From: Streptomyces microflavus | Lineage (GTDB): Bacteria > Actinomycetota > Actinomycetes > Streptomycetales > Streptomycetaceae | Direction of reading: 5' to 3' | Assembly (NCBI RefSeq): GCF_014650075.1 | Contig: NZ_BMUG01000006.1 | Location: 310,001 to 374,000 of the forward strand | Length of the DNA stretch: 64,000 nucleotides | Shown here: positions 41,514 to 49,071 of the stretch, piece by piece | How the letters are laid out: each line of letters begins with the position of its first letter | How positions within the stretch are numbered: the stretch's first letter is position 1 | The notes under the pieces: generated by a model | The model's database searches: none | Seen by the model: only the letters and a program-made list of their open reading frames with translations | Told to the model about the DNA's origin: nothing | Translations under genes and position numbers: made by a program

Positions 41514-42245
41514 CTACCAGCGGTTCCGGTGGATGACGTCCGCCACCGGGCGCCGCCGCACCGGCCCGAAGTTGCCCTGCGGCCACCCCACCGGAACGGC
41601 GGCGAACGTCGCCATGTCCTCCGGGATGGAGAGCTCCCGCTTCCACTCCTGCTCCAGGAACAGGTGCCAGATGGTGATGTTCGCCGCGAGCCCGAGACCC
41701 CGCGCCGCGAGCAGCAGGTTCTGGACGCCCGGGTAGACGCAGGAGCCCTCCGCCAGCGCCTGGAACCGGGTCTGAGAGGCCATCATCCGCTCACTCGCCT
41801 CCGGGCCGAGCGCCTGCGCGGAGGCGATCAGGCCCTCCTCGTCCAGACGCGGCTCCGGGAAGCGGTAGCACGGCACGATCAGCGCCGGGGTGTCGGCGAA
41901 GTGGTCGCGCTGGTACTCGATCGCGGCGACCATCCGGCCGTACGCCGCCTCGTCCATGCCCTTCGGCGCGTACTTCCCGGTCGTCGCCAGGTAGGAGTCG
42001 ACGCACCGCTTCCACAGCGGGGCGAGCCGCGCCATCACCTGGCGGTCCGTCACCACGACGTACTCGTAACACTGCATGTTGCCGCCGCTGGGCCCCCAGA
42101 CGGCGGCCTGTATGAGCTGGTCGACCAGCTCGTCCGGGACGGGGTCCGGCTTGAGGCGGCGCATGGCGCGCATGGTGGACATGGTGTCGAAGAGAGCGGG
42201 GCCGCCGGGGGCGGAGGGATCGGCCTGAACCGTTTCGATGGTCAT
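41514..42245 (-). CDS. Nitroreductase family protein
   Basis: This 243-residue FMN enzyme has family landmarks: MSTMRAMRRLKPDPVPDELV at the start (the Arg residues bind FMN phosphate), AAVWGPSGGNMQCYEYVVV, the QNLLLAARGLGLAANITIWH helix, and a C-terminal VPVGWPQGNFGPVRRRPVADV segment. It would reduce nitro or quinone compounds, or dehydrogenate an unknown substrate, with NAD(P)H. The start lacks a Shine-Dalgarno sequence. TAGACT lies 8 nt upstream and could be a -10 box giving a leaderless mRNA. Confidence 0.9.
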   Translation of the reverse strand: MTIETVQADPSAPGGPALFDTMSTMRAMRRLKPDPVPDELVDQLIQAAVWGPSGGNMQCYEYVVVTDRQVMARLAPLWKRCVDSYLATTGKYAPKGMDEAAYGRMVAAIEYQRDHFADTPALIVPCYRFPEPRLDEEGLIASAQALGPEASERMMASQTRFQALAEGSCVYPGVQNLLLAARGLGLAANITIWHLFLEQEWKRELSIPEDMATFAAVPVGWPQGNFGPVRRRPVADVIHRNRW

Positions 42246-42324
42246 GATCGCGGAGTCTAGGCAGAACTCCCCGCCCCCGGCAGGGGGTGCTCCTGCGGGC
42301 CGGGGGCCGAGGTGTTCCCCCGCC

Positions 42325-42930
42325 TCAGGGGCCGCGCCAGAGGTTGGCGAAGGCCGAGTTCTCGATGGTCCGCCGCTGGCGTACCGCCTCCAGCTCCATC
42401 ACCGCATCGTGGACGGCGGTCAGCACGGCCGTCACCGACTCGTCGTCCGGGCCCGGATCGTCGTCGGAGGGTCCGCCCCCGACACCGACCGCCGAGACGA
42501 GCGAGGCCAGGACGGGTTCCCGTTCCTCCCAGCGGGCGGCCGCCGCCCGGCGGGCGGGTGTGTCGGCCGGTTCCACGCGCTCCGGGCCGAAGGAGAGCCG
42601 GCTGCTCCGCTTGCGGGTCAGTTCACCGTCCTCCTCCAGCGCCGCCCGGTAGGCCGCCGAGAGGTCCTTGCCCCGGCGCCACAGCCAGTCCTCGACCGGC
42701 TCGTGGGGCGGCTGCCGGGTGAGCCGCGCCGCGGCTTCGCCGAGGAGCCGGTCCTGCAGGGCCGACGGCTCGCCCGGCACGATGCGGTCGTCGTCCACGG
42801 TGATGGCCCCCGCACCGAGCAGATCGACCAGCTCGGCTCCCGCGAGTGCGAGCGACAGATCGCCCTGCCCCACGGTGTGCTCCGGCCTCGGCTCCATGGC
42901 GATGATGAACAGGTCTTTCGCCGTGGTCAT
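42325..42930 (-). CDS. GPP34 family phosphoprotein (GOLPH3-like)
   Basis: This 201-residue helical protein begins MTTAKDLFIIAM and contains GDLSLALAGAELVDLLGAGAI and a conserved Arg-Leu-Thr helix. This is the pattern of actinobacterial GPP34 proteins, which are homologous to the eukaryotic Golgi protein GOLPH3 that binds phosphatidylinositol 4-phosphate. In Streptomyces these occur in several copies; their role is unknown but may be membrane-associated. GAGGAG lies about 9 nt before the ATG at 42930. It is upstream of the nitroreductase on the same strand, with a 79-bp gap. Confidence 0.85.
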   Translation of the reverse strand: MTTAKDLFIIAMEPRPEHTVGQGDLSLALAGAELVDLLGAGAITVDDDRIVPGEPSALQDRLLGEAAARLTRQPPHEPVEDWLWRRGKDLSAAYRAALEEDGELTRKRSSRLSFGPERVEPADTPARRAAAARWEEREPVLASLVSAVGVGGGPSDDDPGPDDESVTAVLTAVHDAVMELEAVRQRRTIENSAFANLWRGP

Positions 42931-43003
42931 GAACGGCTCCTCTCGGAACATCGACGGAGAATCGTCACGATCAGTATCCCTCCGACCGGCGCCACGGCCC
43001 CCG

Positions 43004-43450
43004 TCAGCGCCTCGTCAGCCGGATCACCGGGATGTCCCGCCCGGTGCCCGCCTGGTACTGCGCGTAGCGAGGGAACAGCTCCACCAGGCGCGGCCAGACC
43101 CGGGCCTTCTCCTCGGCCGGGAGCGTCGCCGCGACGGCCGGGAAGCGCTCGGTCCCCACCCGGAGCTCGACCTCGGGGTTGTCCCGCAGGTTCAGGTACC
43201 AGAGCGGCGGGCGGTCCGAGCCCCCGTTGGAGGCCACGATCAGGTAGTCCTCGCCGTCCCGCCCGTACATCAGCACCGTGCGCCGTACGGCCCCGCTGCG
43301 CCGCCCCACGTAGTCCATCAGCAGGCAGGGAACTCCGAGCTGGGTGGTGCCCTTCGTGCCGCCGGACGACTCGTACAGCTCCGCCTGCCGGGCCACCCAG
43401 CCGGTGGGGCTCACCTCGACCTCCGCCGCACCGTCCGCGTCCGCAGCCAT
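43004..43450 (-). CDS. Deazaflavin (F420)-dependent nitroreductase family protein
   Basis: This 148-residue protein matches the DDN-like split-barrel family: SSGGTKGTTQLGVPCLLMDYVGR (quoted in part), GAVRRTVLMYGRDGEDYLIVASNGG, then PPLWYLNLRDNPEVELRVG. The family uses coenzyme F420, which Streptomyces make, to reduce quinones or other electron-poor compounds. The ATG at 43450 has GGAGAGG 3 nt upstream. It is divergent from the ACP-ketosynthase operon. Whether it works with those genes is unknown. Confidence 0.92.
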   Translation of the reverse strand: MAADADGAAEVEVSPTGWVARQAELYESSGGTKGTTQLGVPCLLMDYVGRRSGAVRRTVLMYGRDGEDYLIVASNGGSDRPPLWYLNLRDNPEVELRVGTERFPAVAATLPAEEKARVWPRLVELFPRYAQYQAGTGRDIPVIRLTRR

Positions 43451-43689
43451 GGGCCTCTCCTTCACCTCGTACGGTCCGTCTCTCCATCCTGCACCCCCGT
43501 CCGGCCGCACCCGGGGATTCGTACACCTGGACAGCCCTCCCACCGCACGGGGGAACGCGGGCCGGGAACCCCTCGGTGAAGGCGTATAAAGGGTCCTTCC
43601 GGAGCAGCCGGCGTCCCCCGATGGCCCCTCCCCACCTCACCCCCAACCGCGCGGCCGGCGTCACCGCGTCACTGAGCCCAGGAGCGCCA

Positions 43690-43923
43690 ATGAGCACCTC
43701 GGAAGAGATCAGCGCCCTGCTGGTAGCGAAGTTCGGAACCGACCCCGAGGCGCTGCGCCCCGACGTTCCGCTGCACCGGCTGCGGCTGGACTCCCTCGCC
43801 CTGGAGGAGCTGCGGCTGCTCATCGAGGACCGGCTCGATGTCGACCTGGAGGACGTCGCGCTCACCTCGCGCGACACCCTCGGCCGGCTGATCGAGGTCG
43901 TCCACGTCAAGGCCACCGCATGA
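43690..43923 (+). CDS. Acyl carrier protein
   Basis: This 77-residue acidic four-helix protein has the phosphopantetheine attachment Ser in RLRLDSLALEELRLLIED, close to the DSL motif, so a PPTase could load it. AGGAG lies 6 nt before the ATG. Its ATGA overlap with the next gene couples it to a ketosynthase. It is not part of the main fatty-acid locus (no fabD, fabH or acpP context), so it probably serves a small dedicated pathway. Confidence 0.92.
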   Translation: MSTSEEISALLVAKFGTDPEALRPDVPLHRLRLDSLALEELRLLIEDRLDVDLEDVALTSRDTLGRLIEVVHVKATA

Positions 43924-45194
43924 GCGCCCCGGCGGCCCCCGTGACCGGGCCCTACCGTCGTACGCCGCTCGCCCCGTTCGCCGCCGCCGTCACCGGCGTC
44001 GGCCTGGTCACCGCGGCCGGTACGGGCGTCGGGGCCGCCTGGCACGGCGTCACCGAGGGCCTCGTCCCGTCCGTCGGCCCCCGGCCCGAACTCGCCGAGC
44101 TGCCCTGCGACTTCTTCTACTCCGTCACCGACTGCGACCCGCGCGAGGTGCTCGGGGTGGCCGCCCAGCGGCTGATGGACCGCTTCGCCCAGCTCGCCGT
44201 CGTCGCCGCCCGCGAGGCCGTCGCGGACGCCGGGCTCGACCCGGCGGTCTGGGACAGCGGCCGGGTCGGCATCGTCATCGGCTCGGCCCACGGCGGGCTC
44301 CCGTTCTACGACGAGCAGCACGCCGCCCTCACCGAGCGCGGCGCCCGCCGGGTCTCCCCGAAGCTCGCCCCCCTCAGCGTCGTCAACGGCGCGGCCAGCA
44401 GCGTCAGCCTCGACCTCGGCGTGCAGGGCCCCAGCCAGGCCGTCTCCACCGCCTGCTCCTCGGGCACCGTCGCCATCGGCACCGCCCACCAGATGCTCCG
44501 CTCCGGGGCCTGCGACATCGTCATCGCGGGCGGCGCCGAATCCACCTGCACCCGCCTCCTGATCGCCAGCGCCTGCCGCCTCAAGGCCGTCTCCACCCGC
44601 CGCGAGGACCCCAGGGCCGCCTGCCGCCCCTTCGACACCCACCGCGACGGCTTCGTCGTCGGCGAGGGCGCGGGCCTGCTGGTCCTGGAACACCCCGACC
44701 ACGCCCGCGCCCGCGGCGCCACCGTCCGCGCCCACGTGAGCGGTTACGGAGCCTCCAGCGACGCCCACTCCGCCGTCGCCCCGGACCCCGACGGCCTCGG
44801 CATCGAACGCGCCCTGCGCACCGCACTCGCCGACGCCGGGCTCTCCCCGGCCGACGTCGGACACGTCAACGCGCACGGCACCTCGACGCTCTCCAACGAC
44901 CTCATCGAGGCGGCCATGCTCCGCCGTGTCCTGGGCGAGAGCCCGCTGGTCACCTCCACCAAGGCGATGACCGGGCACACCCTCGGCGCCGCGGGCGGCA
45001 TCGAGGCCGCGCTGACCGTGCTGGCCCTCCAGCACCAACTGGTGCCGCCCACCGTCAACCTGGACGCACCCGACCCGCTGATCGAGATGGACGTCGTCGC
45101 CAAGGAGGCCCGCAGCGCCTCCTTCGACTGCGCGGTGAAGACCTCGCTCGGCTTCGGCGGCCACAATGCGGCGCTCGTCCTCACCAGGGCCTGA
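43920..45194 (+). CDS. Beta-ketoacyl-ACP synthase (KAS II-like)
   Basis: This 424-residue condensing enzyme has the complete catalytic triad Cys179 (STACSSG), His319 (NAHGTST) and His353 (AMTGHTLGAAGG), plus the conserved Lys before the second His and the terminal SLGFGGHNAAL loop. It would elongate or start an acyl chain on the ACP encoded just upstream. No ketoreductase, dehydratase or chain-length-factor partner is present. The N-terminal 20 residues are extra compared with FabF. It is translationally coupled to the ACP gene and followed after 20 nt by an alpha/beta hydrolase. Confidence 0.94.
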   Translation: MSAPAAPVTGPYRRTPLAPFAAAVTGVGLVTAAGTGVGAAWHGVTEGLVPSVGPRPELAELPCDFFYSVTDCDPREVLGVAAQRLMDRFAQLAVVAAREAVADAGLDPAVWDSGRVGIVIGSAHGGLPFYDEQHAALTERGARRVSPKLAPLSVVNGAASSVSLDLGVQGPSQAVSTACSSGTVAIGTAHQMLRSGACDIVIAGGAESTCTRLLIASACRLKAVSTRREDPRAACRPFDTHRDGFVVGEGAGLLVLEHPDHARARGATVRAHVSGYGASSDAHSAVAPDPDGLGIERALRTALADAGLSPADVGHVNAHGTSTLSNDLIEAAMLRRVLGESPLVTSTKAMTGHTLGAAGGIEAALTVLALQHQLVPPTVNLDAPDPLIEMDVVAKEARSASFDCAVKTSLGFGGHNAALVLTRA

Positions 45195-45214
45195 GGCTAA
45201 GGGAGTTGAGAGGC

Positions 45215-46114
45215 ATGCCCGAGGAGATCATCCGGACGCTGTCGGTGGACGGAGTGCGCTACGGCTACCGCGTCCTGCCGTACGCCTCCGGCGGCAGGCC
45301 CCCCGTCACCGAACCGGCGCTCGTCCTCGGCGGCGCCCTCCAGGGCATGTACGGCTGGCCCCAGATGGACGACCACCTCGGCCCGGCCACCGACGTGGTC
45401 ACCGCCGACCTGCCCGGCATGGGCTCCGCCGACCCCCTCCCGCCCGGCCCCAGCGCCGACATCCTGCGGCGGGCCGTGCTCCAGATCGCCGATGACCTCG
45501 GCGCCCCCCGGATGAACCTCTTCGGCTTCTCCTACGGCACCGCCATCGCCTTCGGCTTCGCCCAGCGCCACCCCGAGCGGGTGGCCCGGCTCGCCCTCGG
45601 CGGCGTACCGGTCCATATCGACGAGGCCCAGGTCGACTGCTGGGAGCGGGCGCGGGAGGTGCTGGCGGGCGGGGACCACGAGGGGTTCGCGGCGCTGGCG
45701 GCCGACGCGCTGATGTGCCTGGATCCCGAACGGCCGGTCCACCGACGTGAGTTGGCGCGCCGCTATGTGCGCCGCTCGTTCCTGCACGCGCTCTCCCACT
45801 CGCCGCACGCGGCGGACTCGCTCTACCGGGCGCTGGCCGACCGGCCGGACTTCTCCGGCGGGCTGAGCGGGGTACCGGCGCTGGTCTTCGCCGGGGAGCA
45901 CGACACGGTGACCTCGCCGGAGCGGCAGCGGGAGTTCGCGGCGACGATCTCGGGCAGCCGGTTCCTGACGATCGGGGAGTCCGACCACTGGGTGGTCCTG
46001 GAGCGGGCCGTCGAGGTGGCGGAGCTGGTGTCACGGTTCTTCCTGGAGGGCACGCCCGCGGCCACCCCCGTCAGCCTGCCGCGTCAGGCAGGTGCCTCGG
46101 TGGGCCGGACCTGA
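45215..46114 (+). CDS. Alpha/beta-fold hydrolase, possible thioesterase
   Basis: This 299-residue enzyme has a typical alpha/beta-hydrolase layout: an oxyanion-hole GGALQGMYGW segment near 39-48, nucleophile Ser106 in GFSYG, the acid in AGEHDTV and the base His in GESDHWVVLE. Placed last in an ACP-ketosynthase operon it could release or edit the acyl product. Without other evidence an esterase role elsewhere is possible. ATG 45215 has GGGAG 9 nt upstream and is preferred to TTG 45206. The ATGA and 20-nt spacings of the three genes indicate one transcript. Confidence 0.9.
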   Translation: MPEEIIRTLSVDGVRYGYRVLPYASGGRPPVTEPALVLGGALQGMYGWPQMDDHLGPATDVVTADLPGMGSADPLPPGPSADILRRAVLQIADDLGAPRMNLFGFSYGTAIAFGFAQRHPERVARLALGGVPVHIDEAQVDCWERAREVLAGGDHEGFAALAADALMCLDPERPVHRRELARRYVRRSFLHALSHSPHAADSLYRALADRPDFSGGLSGVPALVFAGEHDTVTSPERQREFAATISGSRFLTIGESDHWVVLERAVEVAELVSRFFLEGTPAATPVSLPRQAGASVGRT

Positions 46115-46129
46115 GAGTCCGGCCCACCG
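46098..46129. terminator. Bidirectional terminator at the operon end
   Basis: A perfect 13-bp stem (CGGTGGGCCGGAC and its complement) has a CTGAGA loop that contains the hydrolase stop codon. It separates it from the convergent nuclease gene. Confidence 0.85.
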
Positions 46130-46139
46130 GGCCCCGGGG

Positions 46140-48548
46140 TCAGTACCAGAGGCTGTTGATCTTCACGCGGACCACCTGCGGGTCGTGGTCGCTCGCCTGG
46201 TCGGCGAACTCCGCGTTGATGTGCACCACGTCGTAGTCGAAGCGCCGGATCGCCGGGCTCGTCAGAATGTGGTCCAGGGTCTGCGAGTTGCCGTCGAAGA
46301 CATAGCTGTACCGCTCCGATGCGGGCAGCGTCGTGATCAGGGGCTTGAGGACCTTGCCCTTGGTCAGCGCCGTGAACGTCGGGGAGAACGCGAAGTCGTT
46401 GAAGTCCCCGAGGGTGACGACGTGCGCCGACTTGTCCGCCTTCAGCAGCGAGGTGACGAACGCGTTGACCTCGGCGGCCTGCTGGATCCGCTTCGTCTCC
46501 GAGGAGCGCGTCGGCTCCTGGTAGCGGCCGTGCAGCGGCTGGTCGCCGCCCTTGGACGCGAAGTGGTTGCCGATGACGAAGACCGGCTCGCCCCGGAAGG
46601 TGTACTCGCCCACCAGCGGCTTGCGGCTGTCGGCCCACGCCGGGCTCGCCGGGTTGATCCGGCCGGGGGACGCGGAGAGCTCGACGCCCTTGCGGGTCTT
46701 CACCGCCTGGACCGGCGTGGTGGCGTCGCCGCCCGGCCGGTCGGCGAAGGAGACCCGCTTCGGGTTGTGGAGGAGGACGTTACGGATGTTGCCGCCCGGC
46801 TCGCCGCCGTCCTTGTTGTTCTCGGGGGAGATGTAGCGCCAGGCGTAGCGCGGGCCGCCCTTCGCGACGATCGCGTCCGTGAACCGCTTCAGCGTCGCCT
46901 CGGAGCCCACCGTGCCGTCGTTGACCGCGCCGTTGTCGTCCTGGATCTCCTCCAGCGAGACGATGTCGGGCGAGGAGAGGTTGACCGCGACGCCCTCGGC
47001 CAGCCTGTCGAACTTGGCCTGCTCGTCGCCCGCGTCCAGGTTCTCCACGTTGTACGTGGCGACGGCGAGCTCGTCCTTCTTCTGCTTGCGGGTCACCTCG
47101 CGCCGCAGCTTCTTGTCGACGAGCGTGCCCACCTCGGTGGCCTGCACGTTGTAGCCGCCGTACGAGGCGTAGTCCAGCACGCCGGTGGTGCGGCCCTTCA
47201 GCACGTCACCCACGTTCGCCGTCGGGATCGGCTGAGCCGGGTCCAGCGACATCACCTTGAGGCGGCCGGTGTTCTGGTCCTCGTACGAGGCGTAGAGCGT
47301 GCCGCCGCGCCGGGTCGGGTTCTCCCGGGGCTTGACCGTCACCCAGATCTCGTCGTACGCCGTCGTCGCGCCGGTCACCCGGGTGTCCGCGATCCGGACC
47401 CGGACGCCCTCCAGGGACTCGTACAGGTCCAGGGCGTACCGCTTCGGGACTAGGGGCAGCGCGTCGATCGCGCCGCCGCCCGCCGAGGGCACGTAACGGC
47501 CGGGCACCGAGCGGGAGTCGAGGACGACCGGGGCGGGCAGCGCGTTGCCGGAGGAGAGCACGGTGGTGCGGGGCGCGGTGAGCTGGGTGATGGACTGGGT
47601 GCCGGTGCCCGGGTAGTACTCGGCCACCTTGCCGCTCACCAGGACCGAGTCGCCGGCCTTCACGGCCGGTGCGGCGGAGCCGGTGTAGACGAACAGGCCC
47701 TCGCTGGTGCGGGCGTCCTTGTCGGGCGCGGTGTCCTGGATCCAGAAGCCGCGCGAACCCGTGGTCCGTACGCCGGTGACGATGCCCGGGACGCCGGTGA
47801 CCGCCGTGCCGTCGAGCGGGGAGACACGGGTCGTGCCCTGGATGTCGTGGATCCGTACGGTGCCGGGCTCGGTCGGGCCGGGCTCCTCCGGCTCCTGGCC
47901 GCCGCCGGACGTCTCGCCCGCCGCGTTGACGGGGGTCGGGGCACCGGCGGAGAGGTCGGCCGCGTTGTCGTCGGTGTCCGCGAGCGAGGCGGCCCGGGAG
48001 ACGGAGGCGGTGGCCGAGGCGGTGGGGGCCGGGCCGCTGCCCTCCCGGACGACCGCGGAGCCGTAGCCGACCAGGTCCACGATGCGGGCCTCCGCGGCGC
48101 ACTCCGCCGCGGTCTTGCAGGTGAGCGGGGTGGTGCCGGAGACCAGCGCCACGGTGCCGCTTCCGGCGGCCATGGCGATGGTGCCGGTGGCGTCCGCGGT
48201 GGGCAGGGCGACGGTGCCGCCGGTGCCCGCGGCCTGGGCGACGAGGTAGCGGCCGCCGGGGGCGATCGTCCCGGTGAGCGCGGAGACCTGCCACTGCGAA
48301 CCGGCCGACGGAGCGCCCGGCAGGTACTGGACGCTGAAGCCGCCGACCTCGAACGGCGTGGCGCCGGCGTTGGCCAGCTCGACGAAGTCCCGGGTCAGCG
48401 TGGCACCGGAGTTGCCACCGCCGCCGTACACCTCGGAGATCACCGCGGTGGCGGACGGGGCCGCCTGGGCGGTGGGCAGGGCGGTCACCGCGAGCGCCAC
48501 GGCGACGGCACCGGTCAGCAGGACGGAACCGGATCTGGATATCTGCAC
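46140..48548 (-). CDS. ExeM/NucH-type extracellular nuclease
   Basis: This 802-residue exported nuclease has a signal peptide (1-29, ending AQAA). A lamin-tail-like domain follows (about 32-160: AVISEVYGGGGNSG, DFVELANAG) and a Pro/Glu linker (about 205-228). OB-like nucleic-acid-binding domains (about 230-480) precede a C-terminal EEP nuclease domain with LAVATYNVENL, VSLEEIQDD, VVTLGDFNDF and QASDHDPQVV. It would degrade DNA or RNA outside the cell and supply phosphate or nitrogen. The GTG start at 48548 has GAGGGG 8 nt upstream. No PHO box was found in the leader. Unlike some ExeM proteins it has no rhombosortase GlyGly tail. Confidence 0.93.
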   Translation of the reverse strand: MQISRSGSVLLTGAVAVALAVTALPTAQAAPSATAVISEVYGGGGNSGATLTRDFVELANAGATPFEVGGFSVQYLPGAPSAGSQWQVSALTGTIAPGGRYLVAQAAGTGGTVALPTADATGTIAMAAGSGTVALVSGTTPLTCKTAAECAAEARIVDLVGYGSAVVREGSGPAPTASATASVSRAASLADTDDNAADLSAGAPTPVNAAGETSGGGQEPEEPGPTEPGTVRIHDIQGTTRVSPLDGTAVTGVPGIVTGVRTTGSRGFWIQDTAPDKDARTSEGLFVYTGSAAPAVKAGDSVLVSGKVAEYYPGTGTQSITQLTAPRTTVLSSGNALPAPVVLDSRSVPGRYVPSAGGGAIDALPLVPKRYALDLYESLEGVRVRIADTRVTGATTAYDEIWVTVKPRENPTRRGGTLYASYEDQNTGRLKVMSLDPAQPIPTANVGDVLKGRTTGVLDYASYGGYNVQATEVGTLVDKKLRREVTRKQKKDELAVATYNVENLDAGDEQAKFDRLAEGVAVNLSSPDIVSLEEIQDDNGAVNDGTVGSEATLKRFTDAIVAKGGPRYAWRYISPENNKDGGEPGGNIRNVLLHNPKRVSFADRPGGDATTPVQAVKTRKGVELSASPGRINPASPAWADSRKPLVGEYTFRGEPVFVIGNHFASKGGDQPLHGRYQEPTRSSETKRIQQAAEVNAFVTSLLKADKSAHVVTLGDFNDFAFSPTFTALTKGKVLKPLITTLPASERYSYVFDGNSQTLDHILTSPAIRRFDYDVVHINAEFADQASDHDPQVVRVKINSLWY

Positions 48549-48778
48549 GGCAGGTGCCCCTCAGCTTGGTGGTAAGAGCCAAAAACTATGCGCGTAGAAC
48601 GGGGCATGACAAGGCATCATCGGTTAATTCCCGGCATCATCCGGATGGAGAACAGGCTGTCGCGCCTCGCGCGGACCCCCGGCGCCGCTCGTCGCGCGCC
48701 CGCCACACGCCCGTCACGTGCGGCAATATCCGGGCAACACGCCCCCATGAGACGGCCGTCCACCATGCGGTCAACGGT

Positions 48779-48808
48779 TTGACCGGGTTACGCCGTTCCG
48801 GCTACGTT
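48779..48808 (+). promoter_or_regulatory. Promoter of a leaderless leader-peptide transcript
   Basis: TTGACC at 48779-48784 and TACGTT at 48803-48808 are 18 nt apart and fit the housekeeping pattern. The ATG of the leader peptide follows 7 nt after the -10 box, where transcription should start, so the mRNA would begin with the AUG. Confidence 0.65.
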
Positions 48809-48815
48809 GCGCGCC

Positions 48816-48896
48816 ATGCAGCGATCCGCACACCTGACGACGCGAGGTCATGTCGACCTGAAGCGCGTGTGCTCCGCGGCGTGTCACCAGGCCTGA
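48816..48896 (+). CDS. Cysteine-containing leader peptide upstream of ROK regulator
   Basis: A 26-codon frame opens MQRSAHLTTRGHVDLKRVC and ends SAACHQA. The His-Val-Asp-Leu-x-Arg-Val-x-Ser-Ala-x-Cys core is typical of the short leader peptides actinobacteria place ahead of sulfur-metabolism genes, where ribosome stalling at Cys codons (here residues 19 and 23) controls downstream expression. It is probably translated from a leaderless mRNA. A 7-bp hairpin with a 3-nt loop (48923-48939) follows the stop by 26 nt. The regulated gene would be the ROK regulator starting 175 nt after the leader stop codon. Confidence 0.75.
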   Translation: MQRSAHLTTRGHVDLKRVCSAACHQA

Positions 48897-48922
48897 ACGC
48901 ACCGAGCCCCTGAGCGACCGCA

Positions 48923-48939
48923 GCCGGAGCCCCTCCGGC
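48923..48939 (+). promoter_or_regulatory. Hairpin after the leader peptide, possible attenuator
   Basis: GCCGGAG, a CCC loop, and CTCCGGC form a 7-bp stem 26 nt after the leader-peptide stop. No T-run follows, so a Rho-dependent or translational mechanism would be needed. Confidence 0.4.
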
Positions 48940-49010
48940 GTGCGCACGCCGGGGCAACCGTTCCACGGGAGAAGCCGCAACCCCCCGGCCGCGCCGACGG
49001 GTCGAGGTCC

Positions 49011-49031
49011 GAGGCTCCGCCCGAGAGCCTC
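49011..49031 (+). promoter_or_regulatory. Second hairpin in the ROK leader
   Basis: GAGGCTC and GAGCCTC form a perfect 7-bp stem with a 7-nt loop (CGCCCGA), 40 nt ahead of the ROK start codon. Confidence 0.4.
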
Positions 49032-49071
49032 CCCGCACGGCCCGCTGCCACCGAGGACCTGGAAGACACCT

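Noticed and set aside
46140..48548. Rhombosortase-type GlyGly-CTERM anchor on the ExeM-like nuclease
   Set aside because: The protein ends in VKINSLWY directly after the nuclease domain, without a Gly-Gly, hydrophobic helix or basic tail.
48549..48815. PHO boxes upstream of the extracellular nuclease
   Set aside because: No pair of GTTCACC-like 11-bp repeats was found on either strand, so PhoP control is not claimed.
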